Positions 36,067 through 46,994 of a stretch of DNA of 64,000 nucleotides are shown here, piece by piece. Made by a program: the position numbers and the translations under genes. The stretch is from Parvibaculaceae bacterium (lineage in GTDB: Bacteria > Pseudomonadota > Alphaproteobacteria > Parvibaculales > Parvibaculaceae), in contig JAHBYJ010000001.1 in NCBI GenBank assembly GCA_019636015.1, positions 248,001 through 312,000 of the forward strand, written 5' to 3'. Within the stretch, counting starts at the first letter, position 1. Each line of letters opens with the position of its first letter. The notes under the pieces were generated by a model. It saw nothing but the letters and a program-made list of their open reading frames with translations, made no database searches and had not been told where the DNA came from.

Positions 36067-36101
36067 AAGCGAAAAGCCCTTGGAAACCGGACTTTTCGCT
36101 T
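36067..36101. other. Inverted repeat between the MBL hydrolase gene and sucC
   Basis: The arms 36067-36076 and 36092-36101 are perfect 10-base complements around a 15-nt loop. No T tract follows on either side of the leftward transcript, so I do not call it a terminator. It may be a weak processing structure or an operator for sucC. Confidence 0.35.
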
Positions 36102-36144
36102 ACAGAAAACTCAGTTGCGCCAAGGCGATAGCAGTGACGCTGCG

Positions 36145-37221
36145 TCACCGCAGATCGATCGTCTCGATCTTCTCCGAGCCTGCCGGCAGGCGGAGATAAA
36201 GCCCGTCATAACCGATCATGACGCCGCGCTTGCGTATATCGGAGACGCCCCTCAGAAAGACGCGCTCCGCGAGCGCATTGGGCAGCCGCGGTACGACATG
36301 GGTATAGACGAGCAGCTTCGTACCCGCCTCGTTTGCGACTTTCGCCGCCTGCACAGGCGTCGCGTGATAGTCCTGAATGTCATACATGACCTTGGAGCGG
36401 CGATCCCCGCGCGCCGCCAGCCCTTCGCCCAGCAGATCGACCATATGGGCGGCAAGCGCCTCATGGACGATCACGTCCGCGCCAGCGCCGAATGTCGCGA
36501 CATTGCGGTCTTCCTTCGTATCGCCGCTGAAAACCACGGACCGGCCCTTGTAGTCGATGCGGAAGCCATAGGCAGGCTCCACCGGTTCATGGCTGACGCG
36601 GAAGGCGGTGACCTTGACGCCTGCATCCTCGAACACCGTCACCCCGGTATCGCGATCCGGCACATCGACCGTGATGGGCCGGAAATTTGCGCCTTCCTCG
36701 GAGAAGAAGTCGGGGCCGTGATGGGCAATCCGGTAGCCGTCATCGAGCGAATAGGCGAGATCGAAGCCCGCCGCCACGGTTTCGACGCCGGGCGGACCGT
36801 AAAGCGCCAGCGCCTCGCGCCGGCCCGATGCCCAGCTGTTGAGCGCGATATCGGGCAACCCGCTGATATGGTCGGAATGGAAATGGGTGATGAGAACGCC
36901 GGTGATATTGCCGACCGGCAGTCCGAATGCGGCAAGCCTGTCCCAGCCGCCGAGCCCCGCATCGACCACGAACACATGCTCGCCCGCATAGACGATGGCG
37001 CAGGATTGGGCCCGGTCGGGGTCCGGCATGGGCGAACCCGTGCCGCAGAGCACCACGTGGAGCGCCTCAGGGTCGAGCACGGCATCGTTGAACGCCATGT
37101 TCGACTGCACGACCCGCCGGAGCATGGCGTCCTGCACGTCATCGGAGAACCAGAGCGCGGCAAAACCCGCCGCAAACAGAACGAGCACCGCCGCTACCGC
37201 AGCCGCAACAAGACGCTTCAT
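36145..37221 (-). CDS. Exported metallo-beta-lactamase fold hydrolase
   Basis: The 358-residue protein has an N-terminal signal or anchor (MKRLVAAAVAAVLVLFAAGF) and an MBL domain: THFHSDHISG holds the HxHxDH motif, later metal ligands are the His in RVSHEPVEP, the Asp in VFSGDTKED and the His in VYTHVVPRL. It resembles the tRNase Z/arylsulfatase-like branch, but export argues against a tRNA role. ATG 37221 follows GGGGAGCG; 8 in-frame codons upstream are less likely. It stands between mdh and sucC, an odd guest in this TCA cluster. The substrate is unknown. Confidence 0.8.
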   Translation of the reverse strand: MKRLVAAAVAAVLVLFAAGFAALWFSDDVQDAMLRRVVQSNMAFNDAVLDPEALHVVLCGTGSPMPDPDRAQSCAIVYAGEHVFVVDAGLGGWDRLAAFGLPVGNITGVLITHFHSDHISGLPDIALNSWASGRREALALYGPPGVETVAAGFDLAYSLDDGYRIAHHGPDFFSEEGANFRPITVDVPDRDTGVTVFEDAGVKVTAFRVSHEPVEPAYGFRIDYKGRSVVFSGDTKEDRNVATFGAGADVIVHEALAAHMVDLLGEGLAARGDRRSKVMYDIQDYHATPVQAAKVANEAGTKLLVYTHVVPRLPNALAERVFLRGVSDIRKRGVMIGYDGLYLRLPAGSEKIETIDLR

Positions 37222-37316
37222 GGCCGTCGCTCCCCAAAAGCCCATCGTTAATGTTGAACATTAAATTGGCGTGACCCGCCCGGCAATCAAGATATATTGA
37301 CATTTTATGTGCCAAT

Positions 37317-37347
37317 AAAAAAGGGCGAGCCCGTGGGCCCGCCCTTT
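37317..37347 (-). terminator. Rho-independent terminator after mdh
   Basis: aaagggcg (37320-37327) pairs with cgcccttt (37340-37347), with an inner gccc/gggc pairing; the leftward strand ends in six T. It lies 20 bases beyond the mdh stop. Confidence 0.88.
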
Positions 37348-37367
37348 CGCATCCGGCTGGAATCGGA

Positions 37368-38489
<1,122 letters not shown>

Positions 38490-38624
38490 TTAACCACGAA
38501 TTGTGTCTCGCGTTGACACGTGGCGGGGACGAGCCCCATGATTTTTCCCGAAGCAAGTAAGCGGTCAGGCCATATCGCAGCGGGGGCGCGAGGCCGGGAC
38601 CGTCTGTACCGGGGGCGTATCACC

Positions 38625-39266
38625 ATGTCGGTTTCGGCCAGTTGCCGAAAGGCCGCGCGCAAGGCGCGCAAATCCGTACTCTTTCTGGCGGCGGGCGCGG
38701 GTTTCATCGCCCTTTCCGGCTGCGCCGCGCCGGCGATCGGCGCTCTCACCGTCGCCGAAGTCCTGACCATCGCCGGCATTTCCTCCAGCATCATGACGGG
38801 CCGCGACCTTGGCGAGCATGCGCTTTCCGCGCTCACCGGCAAGGACTGCCGCTTCCTCGAAGCCGCGCTGCGGGAAGGCCGCTCCTTCTGCGAGGACAGG
38901 GGCTCGGAAGCGACGAAGGGCGATTTCGGCGGGCTTCTCGCCTTCTTCGAGCGCGAGGACGGCTCGAAAGCCGAAACGCAGGTCGCCGCCGCCGATCTCG
39001 ACCCGGCCCTGCTCGGCTTTGCACCGGTCAACCGGCATGCGGCCCATGAATTCTCGCTCGAGGTTGCCCGCGCCGAAGCGCGCCGCGAGCCGAAAAAGAC
39101 CATTCATTTCGGCATGATGTCGGCAACCTTCGGCCAGAGCTGGGCCTATGACCTCGACATGAAACCCGACACCCAGACGGGCCCGCAGATCGCGGCAGCG
39201 CCCGCGCAAACGCCCGTGACCGGCCTCGGCCTCCGCCCCGCGCATTCGCCCTATATGGGGCTTTGA
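38625..39266 (+). CDS. Putative lipoprotein of unknown function
   Basis: The 213-residue product has a basic N-terminus (ASCRKAARKARKS), a hydrophobic stretch and a lipobox ALSGCAA, so it should be lipid-anchored. The mature part includes GKDCRFLEAALREGRSFCED, with two cysteines that could form a disulphide. I do not recognise the family. ATG 38625 is chosen for the signal peptide. It is divergent from mdh and convergent with zapE, whose stop is 4 bases away. Confidence 0.7.
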   Translation: MSVSASCRKAARKARKSVLFLAAGAGFIALSGCAAPAIGALTVAEVLTIAGISSSIMTGRDLGEHALSALTGKDCRFLEAALREGRSFCEDRGSEATKGDFGGLLAFFEREDGSKAETQVAAADLDPALLGFAPVNRHAAHEFSLEVARAEARREPKKTIHFGMMSATFGQSWAYDLDMKPDTQTGPQIAAAPAQTPVTGLGLRPAHSPYMGL

Positions 39267-39270
39267 GCGC

Positions 39271-40392
39271 TCAATCGGCGCTTCGGAGCGCGATATAGCC
39301 GGCGCTTTGCATTTCCACCAGCCGCGAAACCGTGCGCTCGAACTCGAAGGCGCCGTCGCCTTTTTCATAAAGCGATGAAGGCGGCGCTTCAGCCGAGAGG
39401 ATGAGCTTCGTCTTCGCCTCGTAAAGCGCGTCGATCAGCGTCACGAAACGCTTGGCCTCATTGCGCCGCTCCACCCCCATCACCGGCACGTCACGGATGA
39501 TGACAGTGTGGAAACACTGCGCGATCTTAAGATAGTCGGCGGCGCCGAGCGGTCGCGCACAAAGGTCCGAAAACGAAAACCGGGCGACGCCATGCATCGC
39601 TTCGGGCACGTCCACCGCGCGGCCCTTCAGCGACAGCGTCATCGGCTCGCCATGGACGGCATCGGTAAGCTTTTCGAAGGCATCGTCGAGCGCCGCGTCC
39701 GCCGCCTCGCCAAGCGGCGTGTGATAGACGGGCAGTCCCTTGATGCGATCGAGCCGGTAATCCGTTGCGCTGTCGAGATGCAGCACATCCATCTTCGTCT
39801 TCACGAGATCGATGAAGGGCAGAAAGCGATGCCGGTTGAGCCCGCCATCGTAAAGCCCGTCCGGCGCGCGGTTCGATGTCGCGACCACGACGACACCAAG
39901 CTCGAAAAGCTGAGCGAAAAGCCGCCCGAGGATCGAGGCATCCGCAATGTCATGCACCTGGAACTCGTCGAAGCAGAGAAGCGAGGCCTCGCGCGCGACC
40001 ATCTCGGCAACCGGCGGAATGGGATCGGAGCCCTTCACCGTTCCCGCCTTTTCCTTCTGCCGCCAGTCGAAGATGCGCTCATGCACCTCCTGCATGAAGG
40101 CATGGAAATGGACGCGGCGCTTCGGCGCTATGGTTGCTGTGTCGAAAAACAGGTCCATCAGCATGGACTTGCCGCGCCCGACCCCGCCCCAGATATAAAG
40201 CCCTTCGGGGGGCGTGACGGGCTTGCCGAAGCCGAAGCGCGAAAAGGGACCGGCCTTCTGGCCCGGCCGCCATTCCGCCAGTTCCTCGGCGAGATGCTGC
40301 AGCCGCGCGGCGACATGCGCCTGCGCCGCATCCTCGGCGATCTCGCCGCGGGCGATCTTCTCGCGATAGGCAGGAAGGGGGCCGGAAGTCAT
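39271..40392 (-). CDS. zapE: Cell division protein ZapE / AFG1-like ATPase
   Basis: The 373-residue AAA-type ATPase has Walker A GGVGRGKSMLMD, Walker B LLCFDEFQVHD and sensor segment VVATSNRAPDGLYDGG. In E. coli ZapE acts at the Z ring under stress; the eukaryotic relative Lace1/AFG1 handles mitochondrial membrane proteins. A position close to mdh and the suc genes is common in alphaproteobacteria. Confidence 0.93.
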   Translation of the reverse strand: MTSGPLPAYREKIARGEIAEDAAQAHVAARLQHLAEELAEWRPGQKAGPFSRFGFGKPVTPPEGLYIWGGVGRGKSMLMDLFFDTATIAPKRRVHFHAFMQEVHERIFDWRQKEKAGTVKGSDPIPPVAEMVAREASLLCFDEFQVHDIADASILGRLFAQLFELGVVVVATSNRAPDGLYDGGLNRHRFLPFIDLVKTKMDVLHLDSATDYRLDRIKGLPVYHTPLGEAADAALDDAFEKLTDAVHGEPMTLSLKGRAVDVPEAMHGVARFSFSDLCARPLGAADYLKIAQCFHTVIIRDVPVMGVERRNEAKRFVTLIDALYEAKTKLILSAEAPPSSLYEKGDGAFEFERTVSRLVEMQSAGYIALRSAD

Positions 40393-40478
40393 GATGGTCG
40401 GGCTGGCCGCAGGAAACGGGAACGTCCTGCAAGCACATAACGCGAAACGCCCGGGCTTTCACCCGGAAACTTGGGGCG

Positions 40479-41312
40479 TCAGCCCATCGCCCGCCATTGC
40501 TCGAAATAGGGCGCAAGCGCGAGCGCCTTGTCTTCCTCGGTCAGATGGATGCCGAAATGGGTGGCGAGCACCTCGGCGATCTCGTCCACGCTTTCGAGCT
40601 TCCGCGCCTCGGCCTTGCCGTCGAGCCCCCTGATCTTGAAATCGCGGTTGAGAAGCGAGATCCACTTGTCCTCCTGCGGCCGCCCGGCGATCAGGAACTG
40701 CACGAAGATCGAGGATGGATGCGTGGAGGTGTACCAGCTCGCCACCTCATAGTCGGTGCGGCGATGCGGCTCCAGCGTGAAGCGGTAGATCGGCGTCCAG
40801 TCGCCCGCGATCTTCGCCTGCAACTCGAACCCGTCGTGATGGGGCAGCAGCCGGCGCGGCTCATGCGGCGTTTGCTGCTCGATGCCGGTTTCGAAACGGA
40901 TCGGCCCCGTCATGGTGAGACCGCCGAAGCCGACATCGGCGATATAGGGGCCTTCCGGCAATTCGACGCGGATCAGCATGTGGGAACGCGCCGTATCCAC
41001 TTCTTCCGGCGACATCCAGCGCACCCGGCCGATCAGCGTCGTGAAGTCGAAGCCGAGCGCCTTCAGAGCGGCGGCGAAAAGCGCATTGACCTCGAAGCAA
41101 TAGCCGCCGCGCCCGTCGGCAACCAGCTTCTTCTGCAGCGAGGCGAGATCGAGATTGATCGGCCGCTTCGCCAGCACGTCGAGATTTTCGAAGGGGATCG
41201 AGAGCGCATGCGCGTAATGGATCGCCTTCAGCGTATCGAGCGTGGGCGTGCGGGGCCCTTCATAGCCGATCCGCCTGAAATAGGCGTCGAGATCGATTGT
41301 ATCGTCGGTCAT
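40479..41312 (-). CDS. nat: Arylamine N-acetyltransferase
   Basis: It moves acetyl from acetyl-CoA to arylamines or hydrazines. The 277-residue protein has the catalytic triad in order: Cys in GRGGYCFEVNALF, His in RSHMLIRVEL and Asp in YIADVGFGG. The start MTDDTIDLDAYFRRIGYEGP is typical. The natural substrate cannot be told. It lies 86 bases from zapE in the same direction. Confidence 0.92.
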   Translation of the reverse strand: MTDDTIDLDAYFRRIGYEGPRTPTLDTLKAIHYAHALSIPFENLDVLAKRPINLDLASLQKKLVADGRGGYCFEVNALFAAALKALGFDFTTLIGRVRWMSPEEVDTARSHMLIRVELPEGPYIADVGFGGLTMTGPIRFETGIEQQTPHEPRRLLPHHDGFELQAKIAGDWTPIYRFTLEPHRRTDYEVASWYTSTHPSSIFVQFLIAGRPQEDKWISLLNRDFKIRGLDGKAEARKLESVDEIAEVLATHFGIHLTEEDKALALAPYFEQWRAMG

Positions 41313-41407
41313 GGCCGGGCTCCGTCGAAAAGGCTCTGCCGCATATGGAAGCTTCGCTCCCGGAATGGAAGAGCCAATTTCCTCTCAGCGCCATTAATTG
41401 GCCCCGA

Positions 41408-41983
41408 TCAGATGCGGGCACCCATACCCGGCTCGCGCCGTTCCGGGTTGGGTGTACTTGATTCATGAAGTCTTTTGCGAATGACATTTGCTGCGCTCCC
41501 CCATTGGAACTTGCCGCCGATATAGGCGCGACCAAACCACAGCGGAATGGCGAACTTGTCGGTTTCCCGGCTCCAGCCGAATATATGCTGCACGCGCTGC
41601 GGCGTGCTCGACTTCACCGTCACGATGCGGCGCGAAGTTGAGATGGACCGAACGTCATGCCACGGCACGAAGACCGGTCCCGCAGAATCGAATGTGATGC
41701 CCTTCTCATCGAGAGCCAGCAGGACGGCGCCGCGCAAGACAAGCAACAAGACGCGCAAGCCGATATAGACGCACAGTGCACCGAAGAAGATAAAAATTGA
41801 CAGCTCAGCCCAGGGCGGCAGTTTGGCCATGAGATCGCAGATAAACTCATTTCTTCCAGGTGAACACTCCCGGCCAATCAGTTTGTTGCCGGTGAACAGG
41901 ATGGCAGTACCGAATGAAATCGAGGTCAGAGCGAAGATCAATGATTTCGCACGGCCCTTTACAACTAGTGACGGATTCATCAT
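41408..41983 (-). CDS. Low-GC membrane protein with a PH-like domain, unknown function
   Basis: The 191-residue protein has two hydrophobic segments (LIFALTSISFGTAILF; WAELSIFIFFGALCVYIGL) followed by a cytoplasmic beta-rich part, ALDEKGITFDSAGPVFVPWHDVRSI, a pattern of small bacterial PH-like proteins. GC over much of the gene is near 51 percent, below the neighbours, which suggests recent arrival. An in-frame ATG one codon further in (41980) could also be the start. No neighbour hints at a role. Confidence 0.65.
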   Translation of the reverse strand: MMNPSLVVKGRAKSLIFALTSISFGTAILFTGNKLIGRECSPGRNEFICDLMAKLPPWAELSIFIFFGALCVYIGLRVLLLVLRGAVLLALDEKGITFDSAGPVFVPWHDVRSISTSRRIVTVKSSTPQRVQHIFGWSRETDKFAIPLWFGRAYIGGKFQWGSAANVIRKRLHESSTPNPERREPGMGARI

Positions 41984-42019
41984 TACCCCCTTTTCGACTG
42001 CCCCGGGGAGTAGAAAAGC

Positions 42020-42049
42020 AAATGGCGCTCCCCAAGGGAAGCGCCATTT
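42020..42049 (-). terminator. Probable terminator after mmsA
   Basis: A perfect 10-bp stem (42020-42029 with 42040-42049) with a 10-nt loop lies 20 bases after the mmsA stop. The leftward strand continues TTTGCTTTTC, a moderate T tract. Confidence 0.7.
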
Positions 42050-42069
42050 AGTTCGCTCACGAACTTACT

Positions 42070-43569
<1,500 letters not shown>

Positions 43570-43910
43570 AGCCCTGTCCGCCGGCCGCTTGCGCCGCCGC
43601 GTCTCCCTTGTGATTGATTATGCCGTGCCTGTTTAGCCCGCCGCCCGCGCGAACGGCAAGGCCCGCCCGGCAACCGGCTCCCTGCGGGGCTTTGTTCCGG
43701 CTCCGTTCCCGCCGTGCCCCAGCGTCAACAGTCCGAAAAGATTTCCGATAATGAGCCATTCACTGTGGCGTTTTGCGCCAAATCATCCGTAACATTGCCG
43801 CCGGGCGCCTGTTGATCCGTGGGAGAACAAAAAGCGGGGGGCCTGAGGGCCGCGGGGAACTAGCGGCCGGGGTGAAACACTGGGCGAAACGACGCCAAGA
43901 GGAAAACATC
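43570..43910. other. Intergenic region between mmsA and the acidic repeat protein
   Basis: These 341 bases separate two divergent genes and should hold both promoters, but I find no clear -35/-10 pair. A small hairpin lies at 43766-43780. A GGAAC at 43856 recalls the EcfG -35 element, but no matching -10 GTT follows at the right distance. Otherwise I see nothing. Confidence 0.4.
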
Positions 43911-44219
43911 ATGTCCAACTTCATGAAGACCGCTATCGCCATCATCGTCATCGCCGTGGTGCTCGTGATCGGCTACCGGATGATGAATCCGGAAGACACG
44001 ACCGTCGGCGATGCCGTCGAGCAGGCCGGCGAAGCCGCGGGCGATGCGATGGACGCCGCGGGTGAAGCCGCGAGCGACGCCATGGAGGCGACCGGCGAAG
44101 CCGTGAGCGATGCCGTCGACGCCACCGAGGAAGCGGCCGAGGACGCAGCCGATGCCGTGGAAGGCACGGCCGAGGAAGCCGCCGACGAAGCCGAAGAGGA
44201 AGTCGAAGGCCAGCAGTAA
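43911..44219 (+). CDS. Membrane-anchored acidic Ala/Glu repeat protein (LEA-like)
   Basis: The 102-residue protein has one membrane segment (TAIAIIVIAVVLVIGYRMM, about residues 6-24), then an extreme composition: runs of Ala, Glu, Asp with Gly, Thr and Met in a rough 7-11 residue period (e.g. AGEAAGDAMDAAGEAASDAM). It should form a long amphipathic, negatively charged helix, like late-embryogenesis-abundant or apolipoprotein-type stress proteins. AGAGGA stands before ATG 43911, and a strong terminator follows. Function unknown; envelope or desiccation protection is a guess. Confidence 0.75.
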   Translation: MSNFMKTAIAIIVIAVVLVIGYRMMNPEDTTVGDAVEQAGEAAGDAMDAAGEAASDAMEATGEAVSDAVDATEEAAEDAADAVEGTAEEAADEAEEEVEGQQ

Positions 44220-44248
44220 GGCCCGGCGCCCGAGCGGCGGATGGAACG

Positions 44249-44278
44249 AGGCCCGCGCCTTCCGGCGCGGGCCTTTTT
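44249..44278 (+). terminator. Rho-independent terminator after the repeat protein
   Basis: A perfect 11-bp GC-rich stem (44249-44259 with 44264-44274), loop ttcc, is followed by four further T. It lies between convergent genes and also reaches the end of acr3. Confidence 0.92.
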
Positions 44279-44286
44279 CATGGCCG

Positions 44287-45360
44287 TCAATCCGCCGCCG
44301 CTTGCGCGAGTTCCCGCTTGAACCAGCGCGTGCGGAGCCAGAGTGCGACGCTGACCAGCGCGACGAGCACCGGCACCTCGACGAGCGGTCCGATCACGGT
44401 GGCGAAGGCGACCGGCGAGGCGATGCCGAAGGCGGCGATCGCAACCGCAATCGCAAGCTCGAAATTGTTGCTCGCCGCCGTGAAGGAGAGCGACACGGTG
44501 CGCTGGTAGTCGGCGCCGAGAAGACGGCTCATGGCGAAGCTCACCATGAACATGATGAAGAAGTAGAGCGCGAGCGGCACCGCGATGCGTACCGCATCGA
44601 AGGGCAGCGCCAGCACCGCCTCGCCCTTTAGCGCGAACATCACGAAGATCGTGAAGAGGAGCGCGGCCAGCGTGAGCGGCGCGATGCGCGGCACGAAGCC
44701 ATTGTCGTAGGCCTCGGCGCCGATGCGCGGGCGGAGGAAGCGCCGCGTGAGATAGCCGGCCGCAAAGGGCACGCCGAGATAGAGGAAGACGGCGCCAGCG
44801 ATGGTCCAGAAGCCGACATTGAGCACCTGCCCCTCGATGCCGAAGAGAGGCGGCAGCACGGCGAGGAAGAACCAGGCATAGACGCTGAAGAAGACCAGCT
44901 GGAACAGGCTGTTGAAGGCGACGAGGGCTGCGACATATTCATTGCTGCCGCGCGCCAGCTGGTTCCAGACGATGACCATGGCGATGCAGCGCGCAAGGCC
45001 GATGAGAATGAGGCCGGTCATATAGGCCGGTTCGTCGCGCAGAAAGATGACGGCGAGCGCAAACATGAGAACCGGCCCGATGAGCCAGTTCTGCACGAGC
45101 GAGAGTGCGAGCACCTTGCGGTCCTCGAAAATGCGCGGCAATTCCTCGTAGCGCACCCGTGCGAGCGGCGGATACATCATCAGCAGGAGACCGGCTGCAA
45201 TCGGCAGATTGGTGCTGCCGATGGAAAGCCCGTCGAGAAAACCCGGCACGCCCTCGACGAAACTGCCGAGAAGCGTGCCGAGCGCCATCGCTGCAAGCAG
45301 CCAGAGGGTGAGCCAGCGGTCGAGAAAACCGAGGCGCCGCGAAGCTTCCTGTTCCGGCAT
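44287..45360 (-). CDS. acr3: Arsenite efflux permease ACR3
   Basis: It exports As(III) as the last step of detoxification. The 357-residue protein has about ten membrane segments and the ACR3 hallmark cysteine in [13 protein letters not shown], with the conserved helix [17 protein letters not shown] near the C-terminus. It is last in arsR-arsI-arsC-acr3, its start overlapping the arsC stop by one base. Confidence 0.94.
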   Translation of the reverse strand: MPEQEASRRLGFLDRWLTLWLLAAMALGTLLGSFVEGVPGFLDGLSIGSTNLPIAAGLLLMMYPPLARVRYEELPRIFEDRKVLALSLVQNWLIGPVLMFALAVIFLRDEPAYMTGLILIGLARCIAMVIVWNQLARGSNEYVAALVAFNSLFQLVFFSVYAWFFLAVLPPLFGIEGQVLNVGFWTIAGAVFLYLGVPFAAGYLTRRFLRPRIGAEAYDNGFVPRIAPLTLAALLFTIFVMFALKGEAVLALPFDAVRIAVPLALYFFIMFMVSFAMSRLLGADYQRTVSLSFTAASNNFELAIAVAIAAFGIASPVAFATVIGPLVEVPVLVALVSVALWLRTRWFKRELAQAAAD

Positions 45361-45872
45361 CAGCTTGCCTGCGCCGGATTGCGGCCGAGATCGTCGAGCC
45401 GCTTCTTCAGCGACAGATTGTCGAGCTTGGCGAGCGGCAGATTGGTGAAGATGTCGATGCGCGCACGAATCTGCCGGAAGACATCGAGGAAGAAGGCGTG
45501 CTTTTCGGCATCGCTCCCTTCAAAGGCGGCGGGGTCCGCGAAGGGCCAGTGCGCCGACATGGGCTGGCCCGGCCAGATCGGGCAGACTTCGCCCGCCGCG
45601 TTGTCGCAGACGGTGAAGACGAAATCCATATGCGGCGCACCGGGCACGGCAAACTCGTCCCAGCTTTTCGAGCGCAACCCCTCGGTAGCGACGCGCGCAT
45701 TGCGTAGCACGTCGAGCGCGATGGGGTTGACCTTGCCGCCCGGATGGCTGCCCGCGCTCCACGCCTTGAAGCGGTTGCCGGGCAGCGAGTTCAGATAGGC
45801 TTCGGCGAGAATGCTGCGCGCCGAATTACCCGTGCAGAGGAAGAGCACATTGTAGGTCTTGTCGCCGCTCAT
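45360..45872 (-). CDS. arsC: Arsenate reductase, low-molecular-weight phosphatase type
   Basis: It reduces As(V) to As(III), which ACR3 exports. The 170-residue protein has the P-loop [10 protein letters not shown] with nucleophile Cys13 and later [16 protein letters not shown], supplying the second and third cysteines, so it belongs to the thioredoxin-coupled family. It is longer at the C-terminus than the 130-140 residue core. It lies 22 bases after arsI. Confidence 0.9.
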   Translation of the reverse strand: MSGDKTYNVLFLCTGNSARSILAEAYLNSLPGNRFKAWSAGSHPGGKVNPIALDVLRNARVATEGLRSKSWDEFAVPGAPHMDFVFTVCDNAAGEVCPIWPGQPMSAHWPFADPAAFEGSDAEKHAFFLDVFRQIRARIDIFTNLPLAKLDNLSLKKRLDDLGRNPAQAS

Positions 45873-45894
45873 CGGCGGTACTCCCTGATATGGA

Positions 45895-46389
45895 TCAGCA
45901 GCAGGCCGAGACGGGCTTCGGCGCTTCCACCTTCTGCACCTCGGCCTTGGGCGCCGAGCAGCCGCAGGCGGCCGCGTCTTCCGCCGCGAGATCGAGCTTC
46001 TGAAGTTCCGGACCGCTGCCGAATTCCTCCATCTGGTGCATGGTGAAGAAGGCTTCCCAGCGCACGCCGTCGGGATCGGCCGTCCAGCTCTTTTCCGACT
46101 TGTGATAGCAGCAGGTGGTGACGCCTTCGGGCAGATAGGGCGCTTCGGCCTGCTTCAGCCGGTCGAAAATCGGCTCGAGCTCTTCCTGGTCTTCGACCTG
46201 GATGCCGGCATGGGAAAAGCCGATCTCGCCCGAAAGCGATTCCACGACGAAGTTGACGCGCGGATCCTCAAGCATCCATTTCGCATAGCCGGGGCGGCGG
46301 ACCGAGGGCTCCGCGCCGAACAGCGTCGAATAGAACAGGACCGACTTTTCGAGATCCTTCGCACCGAAACTCACATGCAGACGCTTCAT
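45895..46389 (-). CDS. arsI: ArsI-type organoarsenical C-As lyase (VOC fold) with Cys-rich tail
   Basis: ArsI cleaves carbon-arsenic bonds of trivalent methyl- or aromatic arsenicals using Fe(II) and O2. The 164-residue vicinal-oxygen-chelate protein has metal ligands His5 (KRLHVSF), His60 (GFSHAGI) and Glu112 (RWEAFF). The vicinal cysteines Cys93-Cys94 in TTCCYHKSEK bind As(III). The C-terminal tail beyond residue 140 adds ACGCS and a final ACC, which could bind metal. ATG 46389 overlaps the arsR stop. CadI-like proteins are close relatives, but the CC motif favours ArsI. Confidence 0.85.
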   Translation of the reverse strand: MKRLHVSFGAKDLEKSVLFYSTLFGAEPSVRRPGYAKWMLEDPRVNFVVESLSGEIGFSHAGIQVEDQEELEPIFDRLKQAEAPYLPEGVTTCCYHKSEKSWTADPDGVRWEAFFTMHQMEEFGSGPELQKLDLAAEDAAACGCSAPKAEVQKVEAPKPVSACC

Positions 46390-46763
46390 CAGATGCACTC
46401 CTTTTCCTTGGCCTTTTCGGGGGTTGTGGCGGCGCCGGGCGCGCAGGGGGACAAGGTCCCGCAGGCGCCCTGGCAGCAATCGTCGAGCAGATAGGCGGTG
46501 AGGCCGAGCATGGCTGCGAGGTCCGCCTTGTAGATGAGGGAGCGGCCCTCGCGGCGCTGAACGATCAGCCCCGCGTGGGTGAGCTCCTTCAGGTGGAAGG
46601 ACAGCGTGGCCGGCGCGACGCCGAGCGCATCGGCAATCTCGCCCGCCGCAAGCCCGCCTTCCGCCTCAAGGGGCGAATGGGCGCGGACAAGGGCGCGGAA
46701 GATCGCGAGGCGCGTTTCCTGCGCGAGGGCCGAGAGGGCAGCGATGGCTGTTTCCATTTCCAT
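46389..46763 (-). CDS. arsR: ArsR-type arsenic-responsive repressor
   Basis: This winged-helix repressor of the operon is 124 residues long. The DNA-binding helix is in ATLSFHLKELTHAGL. The sensor is probably C-terminal: Cys96-Cys97 and Cys101 in LLDDCCQGAC, with two more cysteines (107 and 123), an arrangement like the C-terminal-site ArsR group. The ATG lies almost at the predicted transcription start, so the mRNA may be nearly leaderless. Confidence 0.93.
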   Translation of the reverse strand: MEMETAIAALSALAQETRLAIFRALVRAHSPLEAEGGLAAGEIADALGVAPATLSFHLKELTHAGLIVQRREGRSLIYKADLAAMLGLTAYLLDDCCQGACGTLSPCAPGAATTPEKAKEKECI

Positions 46764-46766
46764 ACT

Positions 46767-46798
46767 TTGACAATTATCGAAATATAGCCGCTTGTCAA
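46767..46798 (-). promoter_or_regulatory. ars promoter and probable ArsR operator
   Basis: Inverted repeats ttgacaa (46767-46773) and ttgtcaa (46792-46798) flank an A/T-rich core. The leftward strand has a -35 TTGACA at 46798-46793; the -10 is weak (TAATTG at 46776-46771). The site lies directly before the arsR ATG, as expected for autoregulation. Confidence 0.6.
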
Positions 46799-46994
46799 GA
46801 GGTCCTGTCCGGATTCCAGATCTTTCCTGCGACGGAATGACCGGGGAGCCCCGTATGAAGGATCAGGCGGGGCGATCCCCCCTCGAGCCCCGCCTTTCAC
46901 GACCCCTCGATGCGCCCGCCCCTCCCCGGGACGGCGCTCCGGCCCGTGCCGCCCTCCCTCCCCCTTGGGCGGCGCGGGCCGATTTCCGGGGGTC

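Noticed and set aside
36067..36101. 10-bp inverted repeat considered as a terminator for the metallo-hydrolase gene
   Set aside because: The stem is A/T-rich in its arms, the loop is long and no T tract follows leftward.
35257..37251. A 664-codon + strand frame opposite sucC and the metallo-hydrolase
   Set aside because: Antisense shadow of two clear genes; no ribosome binding site or domain.
43856..43890. GGAAC considered as an EcfG stress promoter for the acidic repeat protein
   Set aside because: No -10 GTT element at 16-18 bases.
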